Origin: Pseudomonadota bacterium
GTDB lineage: Bacteria > Bdellovibrionota > Bdellovibrionia > Bdellovibrionales > JACTMU01
Direction: 5' to 3'
Length of the DNA: 64,000 nt
Assembly (NCBI GenBank): GCA_014584465.1
Contig: JACTMU010000080.1
Span: 36,725-100,724, forward strand
The position numbers were made by a program, and so were the translations under genes. Of this stretch, positions 17,449 through 25,691 are shown piece by piece; position 1 is the first letter of the stretch; the number at the start of each line of letters is the position of its first letter. A model generated the notes under the pieces. That model worked only from the letters and a program-made list of their open reading frames with translations, ran no database searches and was not told where the DNA came from.

Positions 17449-17611
17449 GGGGCTGTCCGGTAATTCGCTTTTTGATCGATTTTGATAAGTTTTTCTTATA
17501 CCGAGGCGGGCCGACGAAGGGCTAGCCAGAGGCGCTAACTCCGAGGAGGCTCAACGAAGATATAAGGAAAACTTATCAAAATCGGCAAAAATGGAATTGC
17601 CGGACAGCCCC
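17449..17611 (+). repeat. Long hairpin element A with conserved loop core
   Basis: About 50-bp arms (17449-17500 and 17561-17611) form a near-perfect inverted repeat, GGGGCTGTCCGG at the outer end and TTGATAAGTTTT inside. They enclose about 60 bases that contain CGACGAAGGGCTAGCCAGAG and GCTAACTCC. That core, but not the stem, recurs in element B at 29089-29255. It begins 3 bases after the carbonic anhydrase stop. Function is unknown. It could act as a terminator, an mRNA stabiliser or a mobile element. Confidence 0.85.
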
Positions 17612-17663
17612 TGTTATAAGGGTGAATCAAGGGTGGTTCACTTGAGATTGAGACAACAGATCG

Positions 17664-17685
17664 CCCAGACCATTGTAGATCTGGG
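17664..17685 (+). promoter_or_regulatory. Small hairpin in the leader of the 17706 gene
   Basis: CCCAGA and TCTGGG form a 6-bp stem with a 10-base loop, followed by TATTTTA and then the GGAGG ribosome-binding site of the next gene. It could be a weak terminator or a translation-control hairpin. Confidence 0.3.
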
Positions 17686-17705
17686 TATTTTATGGAGGCG
17701 AAGTC

Positions 17706-18413
17706 ATGCTCATCCGTCATTTGAAACTGGGTTTATCTAAAGTTTTGTCGTTGGGAATCTTGGTCCGAGTTCCAACCTTTCTACTGATTTTGCTTCTTGG
17801 GACCATCGGTACAGGAGTGAAGCCGGCCCATGCGTTCCTGGAGATTAGGGGGACCTATGGAATGAATGTGGTGAAGCCCACAGATATCGAATCGGGTGCC
17901 ACCTCCTACTTTCCTGTGCTCACCGACATTCGTGGATTGGGAGCTGATCTTATAGTTTCATTGCCGGCCTTTCCAATTGGATTTGGTGTGAGGTATGAGA
18001 AGCTTGATTCAAGCAAATCGGCCACTGTTGGCGGCTATACTTCAAGCCTCACAGCTGAATTGAGTCGAGTTGCTCTGCTCGTCAACTTTCGAATCATCGA
18101 TACAGGGATCTATTTGGGAGCATTGGGGACCTACGGATTGAGCCATACCACTGGACTTTCAATCGAAACGGATCTGCCTCTGAGCTCCAATTATCCCAAC
18201 CTCAAGGCGAGTTCCGTTTCTACGATGACTGTGGGTGTAGAGGGTGGCGTTCACATCATGAGTCTGGTTTTGGGTGGAGACTTGGGCTATATGATTGGAA
18301 AGGCCAACACCTTTATGGATAACGGAACCATCATTCAGACTGCCGATGGAAGCAACCTTGATGTCGATCTGGGTGGATTGTTCGCTAAAGTTCATGTTGG
18401 TTACATGTTCTAG
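17706..18413 (+). CDS. Probable outer-membrane beta-barrel protein
   Basis: A 235-residue exported protein. A long hydrophobic N terminus (about residues 12-42, ending V-K-P-A-H-A) looks like a signal peptide, after which alternating hydrophobic and polar strands with many Gly, Tyr and Thr continue to the end. The last residues, F-A-K-V-H-V-G-Y-M-F, end in an aromatic as in outer-membrane barrels. I recognise no family. GGAGG lies seven bases before the ATG. The 13-mer ATGGAGGCGAAGT covering its ribosome-binding site is repeated ahead of the HIT gene. It is a stand-alone gene between element A and the HIT gene. Confidence 0.55.
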   Translation: MLIRHLKLGLSKVLSLGILVRVPTFLLILLLGTIGTGVKPAHAFLEIRGTYGMNVVKPTDIESGATSYFPVLTDIRGLGADLIVSLPAFPIGFGVRYEKLDSSKSATVGGYTSSLTAELSRVALLVNFRIIDTGIYLGALGTYGLSHTTGLSIETDLPLSSNYPNLKASSVSTMTVGVEGGVHIMSLVLGGDLGYMIGKANTFMDNGTIIQTADGSNLDVDLGGLFAKVHVGYMF

Positions 18414-18472
18414 AAGTGGAAGGATCGCGAGATGTGTAAAAGACCGGTGCATTGGGCCTTCATGGAGGCGAA

Positions 18473-18802
18473 GTGACGATTTTTACAAAAATCATTCGAA
18501 GAGAGATTCCTGCCGACATTGTCTATGAGGATGAACTGTGCATTGCATTTAGAGACATTCATCCTCAAGCTCCTGTGCATGTTTTGCTCGTACCTAAAAA
18601 GGAGATCTCTTCAATGAAGGAGGTCTCTCCCGAAGACGCGGGAATACTTGGCCATTTGATGGTCAAGGCTGCGCAGATTGCGAAAGAGCAACGAATAGGA
18701 GACGGTTTTAGGCTTATGGTGAATTCGGGTGAGAGTGTGGGCCAAACCGTTTTTCACCTTCACATCCACATTTTAGGTGGGGCGGTGTTGAGTGGGAGGT
18801 AG
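18473..18802 (+). CDS. HIT-family nucleotide hydrolase (HinT-like)
   Basis: A 109-residue histidine-triad protein that probably hydrolyses AMP-lysine or similar nucleoside phosphoramidates. It has the N-terminal TIFTKIIRREIPADIVYEDE, the central AFRDIHPQAPVHVLLVPKK and the triad V-F-H-L-H-I-H-I-L-G-G near the C terminus. I start at GTG 18473, preceded by GGAGG four bases upstream, because family members begin there. The open frame continues seven codons upstream without conservation. The STAS-type gene follows 7 bp after the stop. Confidence 0.93.
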   Translation: MTIFTKIIRREIPADIVYEDELCIAFRDIHPQAPVHVLLVPKKEISSMKEVSPEDAGILGHLMVKAAQIAKEQRIGDGFRLMVNSGESVGQTVFHLHIHILGGAVLSGR

Positions 18803-18809
18803 CGGCAGA

Positions 18810-19325
18810 ATGGGTGAGATGAAGGTGAATGTCAAAGAAGATGGAGAGATACTCTATCTAACCTTAGAGGGTGCGATGGATGAATTTGCCGTCTTTGCAA
18901 ATCTTGATCTTGGTCCTTTTAAGAAAATCGAGGTGGACTTTGGTGGCGTGACTTCAGTCAACTCCATCGGCATTCGGGAGTGGACTTCGTTGTTGACGAC
19001 CTTTTCTGGCGGATCGAGAATGACGCTTCTGAGGTGCCCTCGTTGCATCATCGATCAAATCAACGTTCTGGCCGGATTTGTTCCGCCAGCGTCCGTGGTG
19101 GAATCGTTTTATGTCCCTTACTTTTGCGAACAGTGCCAAAGTGAGCAGCCGATTCTTTTTCGCAGGGGGAAGCAATTTCATTTGGGACACGGAGTCACTC
19201 CTGGCAAAATCATGTTTCTTCACGATGTTCCTTGCTCCCTTTGCGACGGAGTTTTACAACTGGATGTGATTGAGTCCAAGTATTTTCGTTTTGTTTTGGA
19301 TCCTTCCTTGCTCGGGATCAGTTAG
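18810..19325 (+). CDS. STAS-like domain protein with C-terminal Cys pairs
   Basis: A 171-residue protein. The first 95 residues look like a STAS fold: a leading strand ILYLTLEGAMDEF, then KIEVDFGGVTSVNSIGIREW, the usual D-F-x-x-V-x-x-x-N/D-S-x-G-I pattern of anti-sigma antagonists. The C-terminal part has C-E-Q-C and C-S-L-C pairs about 50 residues apart, suggesting a zinc-binding treble-clef-like module. ATG 18810 is preferred because GGGAGG precedes it. The usual phosphorylatable Ser or Thr may be the Ser in V-N-S-I-G. No partner kinase or phosphatase is adjacent, so its role is unassigned. Confidence 0.6.
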   Translation: MGEMKVNVKEDGEILYLTLEGAMDEFAVFANLDLGPFKKIEVDFGGVTSVNSIGIREWTSLLTTFSGGSRMTLLRCPRCIIDQINVLAGFVPPASVVESFYVPYFCEQCQSEQPILFRRGKQFHLGHGVTPGKIMFLHDVPCSLCDGVLQLDVIESKYFRFVLDPSLLGIS

Positions 19326-19404
19326 CGCCTGGCACTAGTAACAGGTGAGTTTTGAATTGAATGGCAAGATTTGACAGCATCGAAGTACAACGTAGATTTT
19401 GAAG

Positions 19405-19427
19405 CCCGGATCTGGAATAAGAAATGG
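19405..19427 (+). repeat. 23-bp dispersed repeat, copy 1
   Basis: CCCGGATCTGGAATAAGAAATGG, the most divergent of four copies of the CCCRGATCYGAAATTAGAAATGG family (others at 22309, 36135 and 63800). It lies between the STAS-type gene and the next exported protein, 13 bases before that gene's start. Confidence 0.7.
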
Positions 19428-19439
19428 AGATTTGAGTTT

Positions 19440-19838
19440 ATGAACAGGGTCAGTTTGAGTTTGGTGTTGGCGATGTTGTGGGGCTGTTGGGCGCAAGCCC
19501 AAGTTGTGGATACCTCAGCACGACAGGATCTGGTGATTCTTAAAAATGCGCCTCAGCTCTTTAAGGTTGAACTTGTTCCCGGGCGGGGGGAAGTCCGGTT
19601 TCTCCTTACAGAACTTGAAGTGGGTCGTTTCGATCTCTCCCATGTGACCTTGAAGGCGACTCTTCGAGAGCAGCTTCAAGAGAAGCAGATCAAAGATCTG
19701 AACATTAAGAAAGATGTCAATGGCTACTACATTATTTCGGGTCCTTTGAATTTTGATGACCAGAAGGAGATCCATGTTGAGGCGACCAGTGGCAGTAAGA
19801 GCGATAAATTTGTGCTGAAGAAGGGACAGTTGCCTTGA
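19440..19838 (+). CDS. Small exported protein, unknown function
   Basis: A 132-residue product with a signal peptide (N-R-V-S-L-S-L-V-L-A-M-L-W-G-C-W-A-Q-A, cleavage near residue 20). The mature part is about 110 residues rich in beta strands and charged residues (RGEVRFLLTELEVGRFDLS, ISGPLNFDDQKE). No family is recognised. I use ATG 19440. The frame is open for 23 more codons upstream but those run through the 23-bp repeat. It sits one base before the phospholipase-D-type gene and may be co-transcribed with it. Confidence 0.55.
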   Translation: MNRVSLSLVLAMLWGCWAQAQVVDTSARQDLVILKNAPQLFKVELVPGRGEVRFLLTELEVGRFDLSHVTLKATLREQLQEKQIKDLNIKKDVNGYYIISGPLNFDDQKEIHVEATSGSKSDKFVLKKGQLP

Positions 19839-19839
19839 A

Positions 19840-20946
19840 ATGGCCGAGCTATCTTGGAGCGAAGAGAGGCTCTATTTTGATCCAGCCCAATATTTTGACG
19901 AACTCTTTGCAGCCATTGAGGCTGCCAAACGCCAAGTCATCATTGAAGCCTACATTGTAGCGGACGACGAGATCGGCAATCGGTTGGTGGAACGACTGAT
20001 CGCTGCAAGAGCTCGAGGAGTTGAGGTCTTCATGTTGGTCGACGGTGTAGGATCTCTCAACTGGATTGAAGAGTGTTTTGATGCGGTGGTGGAATGTGGC
20101 GTGAATGTGAGAGTCTATCACCCACTGCCTTGGCCCCTCTCGAACTTCTTTTTAGGGCAGAAAGAGAGATACTCCTTTTTAAAACTCCTTTTGGGAGCCA
20201 ATTCACGTGACCATCGAAAGGTGACTTTGATCGATGGGTGTCAACTTTGGGTGGGCAGTCGCAATTTCACAGAGAGTCATCTCAATTGGAGAGATCTCTC
20301 GATATGTGTTGAGGGGTCGCAGGTTCAGGAGATGGAGAGATCATTTCGGCGTGTTTGGAAAGCTCACTTTGTTCCACGTTTTTTGAGCCAAGAGGTCACA
20401 TTTGTTTCGCACACTCTGGTTCGAATCAATGAAACGGTGAGGTTGCGTCGAGCTCTCCTTAAAGATCTCAACCACCGTATTGAGAACGGAAGAGAGGTAT
20501 GGATCTCGAACCCCTACTTTATACCTGTGCGTTCCTTCATTCAAACGCTTTGCAAGAGCGCTCGAAAGGGGTGCGAGATTCTCCTTCTCTTTCCGTCGAA
20601 GAGTGATGTCCCTATGGTCAAATGGATCACCCAACTCTACTATCAACCTCTCCTGGAGGCGGGCATCCGAATATTTGAGTATCAACCCAGGATCTTGCAC
20701 TCCAAAACGATCATCATTGACGAGTGGGCCATTGTGGGCACAAGCAATTTGAATCATCGAAGTTTTTTGTCCGATCTTGAGGTTGATGTGGTCGTAACTC
20801 ATAGAAGCAATTTGGAGTTGATGAGAGCTCAATTCTCGCTCGATCTTAGAGATTCCAAGGAGATTCGAGTCGAGAACCTCAATCGCCTTCCATTTTGGCA
20901 GTTGCTCTTGGGGAAAATCTTTTACTTTTTTCGGGGGTGGTTTTGA
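19840..20946 (+). CDS. Phospholipase D-family protein, cardiolipin synthase-like
   Basis: A 368-residue PLD-superfamily enzyme with two HKD motifs: H-R-K-V-T-L-I-D with GSRNFTE after it (about residues 127-150), and H-S-K-T-I-I-I-D with GTSNLNHRS (about 287-312). This architecture without N-terminal membrane helices matches ClsB-type cardiolipin synthases, which condense phosphatidylglycerol molecules or exchange head groups. The C-terminal 25 residues are hydrophobic and aromatic and could insert in the membrane. The TGA overlaps the ATG of the EEP-type gene, and EEP phosphatase plus PLD pairs are common (ybhP-clsB in E. coli). That pairing supports a membrane-lipid role. Confidence 0.85.
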   Translation: MAELSWSEERLYFDPAQYFDELFAAIEAAKRQVIIEAYIVADDEIGNRLVERLIAARARGVEVFMLVDGVGSLNWIEECFDAVVECGVNVRVYHPLPWPLSNFFLGQKERYSFLKLLLGANSRDHRKVTLIDGCQLWVGSRNFTESHLNWRDLSICVEGSQVQEMERSFRRVWKAHFVPRFLSQEVTFVSHTLVRINETVRLRRALLKDLNHRIENGREVWISNPYFIPVRSFIQTLCKSARKGCEILLLFPSKSDVPMVKWITQLYYQPLLEAGIRIFEYQPRILHSKTIIIDEWAIVGTSNLNHRSFLSDLEVDVVVTHRSNLELMRAQFSLDLRDSKEIRVENLNRLPFWQLLLGKIFYFFRGWF

Positions 20947-21698
20947 TGAGGCCTTCCATCTCCGTTCTCTCCTTCAACATCCATAAGGGCTTTGGATACC
21001 GTCGAAGGCATTTCACTCTCTATGACATTCGGGACCAGATCCAAAAGTTGGGGTCAACCATCGTTTTTCTTCAAGAAGTTGTGGGAGAAAATGGAAGGCA
21101 TCGAAAGAATCTTGAGAATTGGCCAGACGCATCGCAATTTGAGTTTTTGGCCGATGTGATTTGGCCCCACTATGCCTACGGAAAAAATGCGATCTACACA
21201 CAGGGACACCATGGCAATGCCATTTTGAGTCGCTATCCATTTCGATCTTGGGAGAACATCGATGTCTCGACCAACCGGTTTGAGAGGCGTGGGATTCTTC
21301 ACGGGGTGGTCGAGGTGCCAGGTTCTGACAGGGAGCTTCATCTCATCTGCCTCCATTTTGATCTCTTTGCTTCGGGACGAAGAAAGCAGGTGGATCGTCT
21401 CATCTCAAGGGTGCGTTCGCATGTTCCTTCGCAAGCACCATTGATAGTTGCCGGGGACTTTAATGACTGGCCCCAGAGAATCAGCCGTCAGCTTGAGCTT
21501 GAATTGGAGGTTGTGGAGGTCTTTGAGGAGCTGACAGGAAGGCACGCTGCGAGCTTTCCGAGTTGGTTTCCGTTGATTTGTCTTGATCGAATCTATGTGC
21601 GCGGATTAAGAATTGATACAGTTGAGGTTTTGAAGGATTCGCCGTGGACCAAACTCTCGGATCATATTCCCATCATGGCCACGCTGAAAATAGAGTGA
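20946..21698 (+). CDS. Endonuclease/exonuclease/phosphatase-family protein (YbhP-like)
   Basis: A 250-residue EEP-fold hydrolase. Visible metal and catalytic motifs are S-F-N-I-H-K-G (7-13), F-L-Q-E-V (metal Glu), G-D-F-N-D-W (about 170) and the closing S-D-H-I-P-I. I take ATG 20946, which overlaps the upstream PLD stop in a TGATG, over the longer open frame. E. coli encodes a similar protein, YbhP, directly next to the cardiolipin synthase ClsB, and the same order here suggests that it acts on a phospholipid-related phosphodiester. The substrate is unproven. Confidence 0.85.
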   Translation: MRPSISVLSFNIHKGFGYRRRHFTLYDIRDQIQKLGSTIVFLQEVVGENGRHRKNLENWPDASQFEFLADVIWPHYAYGKNAIYTQGHHGNAILSRYPFRSWENIDVSTNRFERRGILHGVVEVPGSDRELHLICLHFDLFASGRRKQVDRLISRVRSHVPSQAPLIVAGDFNDWPQRISRQLELELEVVEVFEELTGRHAASFPSWFPLICLDRIYVRGLRIDTVEVLKDSPWTKLSDHIPIMATLKIE

Positions 21699-21707
21699 GG
21701 TGGAGTT

Positions 21708-22301
21708 TTGAGTTTTTTTAATCGCATCTTTTTGAAGGGACTGATCACCATTCTTCCTCTCTTTTTGACCATCTACCTTCTTATTTGGATGATCACTGTG
21801 ATTGAGTCGAGTTTGAGTCGGGCCTTCACGGCACTTTTCCCAGTGGAGATCTACATTCCAGGGCTTGGAATTGTCTGCACGATCTTGATCATTGTGGCTG
21901 TCGGACTCTTAGTCGATACCTATTTGGCCCAAAAGGCCTTCGCCAAGATGGGGGGGATGCTGGATCGTGTTCCCTTCATCAAGGTGATCTATCGACCTCT
22001 TCGCGATGTTATGAACCTCTTTTCAACCAAACTTGGGGGAGACTCCAAGAGAGTTGTCTTCGTCACACTTCCTGGATCTGCGCACCGTTGCATAGGTCTT
22101 GTGACACGGGAGAGTTTTGATGATCTTCCGAAAGGTTTGAACCCGGCAGGCTCTGTGGCCGTTTACATTCCACTCAGTTATGCCATGGGCGGCATCACCA
22201 TCATTGCCGATCGCTCGGATCTGATACCCGTAGATCTCAAGGTTGATCAGGCCATGAAACTTGCGATCACGGGTTGGGTGAAGGCCTCTCCTCGAAGCTG
22301 A
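21708..22301 (+). CDS. DUF502-family inner-membrane protein
   Basis: A 197-residue membrane protein with two strong transmembrane helices (about residues 8-30 and 50-72) and a soluble C-terminal half with DUF502 hallmarks: R-V-P-F-I-K-V-I-Y-R-P-L-R-D, a V-F-V-T-L-P-G-S strand and V-Y-I-P-L-S-Y-A-M-G-G. TTG start with GGTGGAG just upstream. It follows the EEP gene by 9 bp, so PLD, EEP and DUF502 form one unit. The family has no established biochemical role. The 23-bp dispersed repeat starts 8 bases after its stop. Confidence 0.87.
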   Translation: MSFFNRIFLKGLITILPLFLTIYLLIWMITVIESSLSRAFTALFPVEIYIPGLGIVCTILIIVAVGLLVDTYLAQKAFAKMGGMLDRVPFIKVIYRPLRDVMNLFSTKLGGDSKRVVFVTLPGSAHRCIGLVTRESFDDLPKGLNPAGSVAVYIPLSYAMGGITIIADRSDLIPVDLKVDQAMKLAITGWVKASPRS

Positions 22302-22308
22302 TTTCAGG

Positions 22309-22331
22309 CCCGGATCCGAAATTAGAAATGG
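22309..22331 (+). repeat. 23-bp dispersed repeat, copy 2
   Basis: CCCGGATCCGAAATTAGAAATGG, immediately 3' of the DUF502 gene. It matches copies at 36135 and 63800 with one or two differences. Confidence 0.8.
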
Positions 22332-22449
22332 AGTTTAAAGTTACCGAAGGGGTAGCTGGACGTTTGGCTGTCTTAGAATGCTCAAATTCGATCACGAGGG
22401 TCTTGTTACTTGTGAGCATGGCAACTGGAGCAAGCTTGTACTTTGGGCT

Positions 22450-22458
22450 GGGGGGGGG
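22450..22458 (+). promoter_or_regulatory. G9 homopolymer upstream of the gspC start
   Basis: Nine consecutive G lie about 46 bases before the first gene of the type II secretion operon, in the interval that should contain its promoter. Such tracts can change length by slipped-strand mispairing. gspC itself shows no recognisable ribosome-binding site. Confidence 0.35.
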
Positions 22459-22503
22459 TGGTTTTTCCTGCCGCTAAACTCTTATTATTGCTAGTATTTA
22501 TTC

Positions 22504-23442
22504 ATGGCAGCAGATGCTTCAAAGGGTTTTAAGAAGACAAAGGTCGTACGACCACCGCTTGAACGTTGGTACATTTACGTTTTGATGACCTTCATTGGGC
22601 TCATGTGTGCGGACCTCATTCAACTTCAACTGCGTTCCTACATGATACCAACAAGTGCCCCTCCGGTAAAACCAAAGAGCATCAAAAAGCCAACGACCCC
22701 AGGTAGTGAAACATTGGGAGTGATTGCAGGTCGCAACATCTTTCACTCTGATGGTGTGATTCCCGTCTCTCTCAAAGATCAAGAGGGCGGTGGCGGCAAG
22801 GAGAAGGAGGATAACAAACCCGTTCCTTCTCAGCTTCCCCTTGTGCTTGTTGGGACACTTGTTCATCTGAATCCTGCACGGTCCATTGCAAGTTTCAACC
22901 TCAAGGGGAGAAACAAAATTCTTCCCTTTATGCCCGGTGATGACATTGACGGGATGGCCAAACTTGTAAAGGTTGAGCGTCTTCGAGTCATCTTTCGAAA
23001 CACCAACAATGGCCGTCTGGAGTTCGTAGAGCTTAAGATTGAAGATAAGATCTCTTTTGGTACGAAAATGGCTCCAGCGATTTCCGATGGATCAGACATC
23101 CGTCGTGAGGGGAATAAGTTCACCCTTAAGCGCTCCGTTCTCAACAGTTATCTTTCCAATTTGGATGACCTTCTCACAAAGGCACGCGCCGTTCCCTACA
23201 GCTCACCTGGTTCCGGCGGAAAGATTGAGGGGTTTCGGATCCTCAGCATTTCACCTGGGAGCGTCTTTGAGGCACTTGGAATTGAACGATTGGATGTGAT
23301 CAAAAGCGTCAACGGTGAGCCGGTGAACAGCCCGGCCAAAGCGATGGAGATCTACAATGCACTTAAAAACTCGAACTCCATTGCTTTAGGTGTAGAGCGC
23401 AATGGACAGGAGACAACATTCAACTACACGATTACGGAGTGA
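22504..23442 (+). CDS. gspC: Type II secretion protein GspC
   Basis: GspC links the inner-membrane platform to the GspD secretin. The 312-residue product has one N-terminal transmembrane helix (about 24-42), a homology region (GVIAGRNIFHSDGVIP and LPLVLVGTLVHLNPARSIASF, about 75-150) and a C-terminal PDZ domain (about 235-310: FRILSISPGSVFEALGI, DVIKSVNGEPVNS). This is the PDZ type of GspC. No clear ribosome-binding site precedes the ATG. It opens an uninterrupted operon gspC to gspN, and gspD starts 7 bp downstream. Confidence 0.9.
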   Translation: MAADASKGFKKTKVVRPPLERWYIYVLMTFIGLMCADLIQLQLRSYMIPTSAPPVKPKSIKKPTTPGSETLGVIAGRNIFHSDGVIPVSLKDQEGGGGKEKEDNKPVPSQLPLVLVGTLVHLNPARSIASFNLKGRNKILPFMPGDDIDGMAKLVKVERLRVIFRNTNNGRLEFVELKIEDKISFGTKMAPAISDGSDIRREGNKFTLKRSVLNSYLSNLDDLLTKARAVPYSSPGSGGKIEGFRILSISPGSVFEALGIERLDVIKSVNGEPVNSPAKAMEIYNALKNSNSIALGVERNGQETTFNYTITE

Positions 23443-23448
23443 GGAGAG

Positions 23449-25689
23449 ATGAGGAAGATTTTTAAAAGAACCTTAGTCTATTTGGGAGTCTTATATCTAG
23501 GTGTGTTTCAACCTCTCCGTTTGAATGCCCAGAACGACACCGCAGTTAAGAAAGATGCAGGTGACAAACCCAAAGTCTCCTTTGCCGACGCTCAACCCGA
23601 GGACATCACGGATGAAAATTTTCCAGATATGATCGAAAGTTTCGACTATCCCGATGCCGACATCATGGATGTGGTCAAGGCGATCAGCAAGCTGACGGGT
23701 AAGAACTTCATCATCGATCAAGGGGTGCGTGGAAAGATCTCAATTGTGGCCCCAAGCCCCATTTCAAAGGCCGAGGCCTATCGGGCCTTTCTTTCAGCAC
23801 TTGCAATCAATGGCATGACCATTGTGCCAAGTGGAAAGTTTCTCAAGATTCGTCCTGCCAAGAGTGCCATTCGAGACAGCATCGAAACTTATGGAGGAGC
23901 CTACTATCCCAACGCGGATCAATTGATCACTCGAATCATTCACCTTAAATACATCTCCGCCGATGAGGTGAACAAGAATCTCAGGATGTTGGCCTCTCGA
24001 GAGGGAGAGATCACAGCTTACCCTCAGACCAACTCGATCATCATCTCGGATTACGGTTCGAATGTGGAGCGTGTGATGAAGATTTTGACTCTACTGGATG
24101 TTCCTACCTTTGAAGAGCAGATGGAGGTCATTCACATCAAACACGCTCGCGCCAAAGACATTGCCGAGTTGATTGATCAAATTGTGAATAAGGGAGAGAA
24201 GCCATCGCAGCAGAGGAGTCGCTTCTCCTCGTCGATCTCTCGGTCGCGCCGGGGCCGAGAGGAGAAGAATGAATCCTTCTTTGTCATCCCCGATGATCGC
24301 ACCAATGCCTTGATCATTGTTGGAAATAAGCAGGGCATCCAAAAAGTTGTGGCGCTCGTCAAAAGATTGGATTATAAATTGAGTGCCGAAGAGTCGGCGC
24401 ACGTTCACGTCTATTACGTGAGGCATGGTGATGCTGAGACCATTGCAGGCACCCTTTCAGGGATTGCCAAGGAGGCCACCACTCAGCAGAAAGATCTAGA
24501 CAAGGGTGGAGGTGCCGCTGGTGGGTTGAAGCGAATCGGAGATGTGGCACCTGTTGAACCCGTCTTTGGTGGAGACGTTAAGGTTACAGCCGATAAGGTC
24601 AACAACAGTCTGATCATCACCGCAAGTCTCCAAGATTTCAACCAGGTGAAGGCGATCTTGGAAAAGATCGATGTGCCTCGCGATCAGGTCTATGTCGAGA
24701 CGATCATCATGGAGATGACGGCAAGTCAAAATGAGGCGATTGGGATCAACTACTATAGGTTTGGTGAGGGGGGTGTAGGGCGCGTGGGTTTTCGTGGTGG
24801 CCCAATTGCTTTGGATCCTATGAGTGATTCGGGTGCGATTTTAGGCTTTGCATCCGGTGACGAGGTGAAGGTGACCTTTGGAGGGCAAGAGGCGACAGTG
24901 AAGACCCTCACCGGGTTCATCAATTTTTTGAAGAGCCAAACTCAGACCAACATCCTCTCAACCCCTCAGGTGATGGCTCTCGACAATGAGGATGCAGAGA
25001 TTGAGGTTGGGGACAACATTCCTGTTGCGGCTGAGACGACCAACACGGCTGCCGGATCTCAGACCTCCATCAAGATGCAGAAGGCCACCATCAAGTTGGC
25101 CATCAAGCCCTTCATCAGCCCTGAGAGCGATGTGGTCCGCCTTAAGATTGATCAGAGCATCATACAGTTAGCAAAAAAGGCCGTTGAAGCCAAACAGCTG
25201 GCCGACGCAGCTGTGGTCACCACCGATCGATCTCTCAAGACCAACATTGTTTTGAGAAGTGGTGACACGGCCGTTCTTGGGGGATTGATGAGTGACCGCT
25301 CGACCGACGAGGTGACCAAGGTTCCACTTCTTGGTGACATTCCCGTATTGGGGTGGCTCTTCAAATCGACTCACACGGCAATGGAGAAGGTCAACCTTTT
25401 GATCTTCATCACTCCCAAGATCATTCGAAATCGCCATCACAATGCGGCTCTACTTAGTAAGAAGCTCAATGAGCGAGTTGAGTTCATCAAAGATGGGATG
25501 GACGGGCGTGATGTTCATGGAAAGACCTTTGATGCTCTCTATCAAAAGGCCGAAGCTGCGATTTCACGTCAACGAGCTCATGACGAGAGTGAGGGTGACG
25601 ATGGAGATGATTCGATTGAGGAGGGTGTTGAGAGTCCGGGAAGTGCGCTTCCCGATTTGGACAAGGGCAGTGACAGCGAGAACTTTTAG
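23449..25689 (+). CDS. gspD: Type II secretion outer-membrane secretin GspD
   Basis: The secretin forms the outer-membrane gate. The 746 residues show a signal peptide (1-27), an N0 domain (FDYPDADIMDVVKAISKLTGKNFII, about 60-130), repeated N1-N3 domains (for example IHLKYISADEVNKNLRML and IHIKHARAKDIAELI), a Ser/Arg-rich loop inside N3 (QQRSRFSSSISRSRRG) and the C-terminal secretin core with VPLLGDIPVLGWLFKS and LIFITPKII. The last 50 residues form an acidic tail (ESEGDDGDDSIEEGV). GAGGAGAG precedes the ATG. No pilotin gene is recognised nearby. Confidence 0.95.
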   Translation: MRKIFKRTLVYLGVLYLGVFQPLRLNAQNDTAVKKDAGDKPKVSFADAQPEDITDENFPDMIESFDYPDADIMDVVKAISKLTGKNFIIDQGVRGKISIVAPSPISKAEAYRAFLSALAINGMTIVPSGKFLKIRPAKSAIRDSIETYGGAYYPNADQLITRIIHLKYISADEVNKNLRMLASREGEITAYPQTNSIIISDYGSNVERVMKILTLLDVPTFEEQMEVIHIKHARAKDIAELIDQIVNKGEKPSQQRSRFSSSISRSRRGREEKNESFFVIPDDRTNALIIVGNKQGIQKVVALVKRLDYKLSAEESAHVHVYYVRHGDAETIAGTLSGIAKEATTQQKDLDKGGGAAGGLKRIGDVAPVEPVFGGDVKVTADKVNNSLIITASLQDFNQVKAILEKIDVPRDQVYVETIIMEMTASQNEAIGINYYRFGEGGVGRVGFRGGPIALDPMSDSGAILGFASGDEVKVTFGGQEATVKTLTGFINFLKSQTQTNILSTPQVMALDNEDAEIEVGDNIPVAAETTNTAAGSQTSIKMQKATIKLAIKPFISPESDVVRLKIDQSIIQLAKKAVEAKQLADAAVVTTDRSLKTNIVLRSGDTAVLGGLMSDRSTDEVTKVPLLGDIPVLGWLFKSTHTAMEKVNLLIFITPKIIRNRHHNAALLSKKLNERVEFIKDGMDGRDVHGKTFDALYQKAEAAISRQRAHDESEGDDGDDSIEEGVESPGSALPDLDKGSDSENF

Positions 25690-25691
25690 AG

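Noticed and set aside
17449..17611. Reading the long hairpins as retron or integron attC sites
   Set aside because: No reverse transcriptase or integron integrase is present, and the outer bases do not match attC core sites (GTTRRRY/RYYYAAC).
22274..22477. A 67-codon frame covering the repeat and G9 tract before gspC
   Set aside because: It has no family similarity, no ribosome-binding site, and runs through the dispersed repeat. Probably not a gene.
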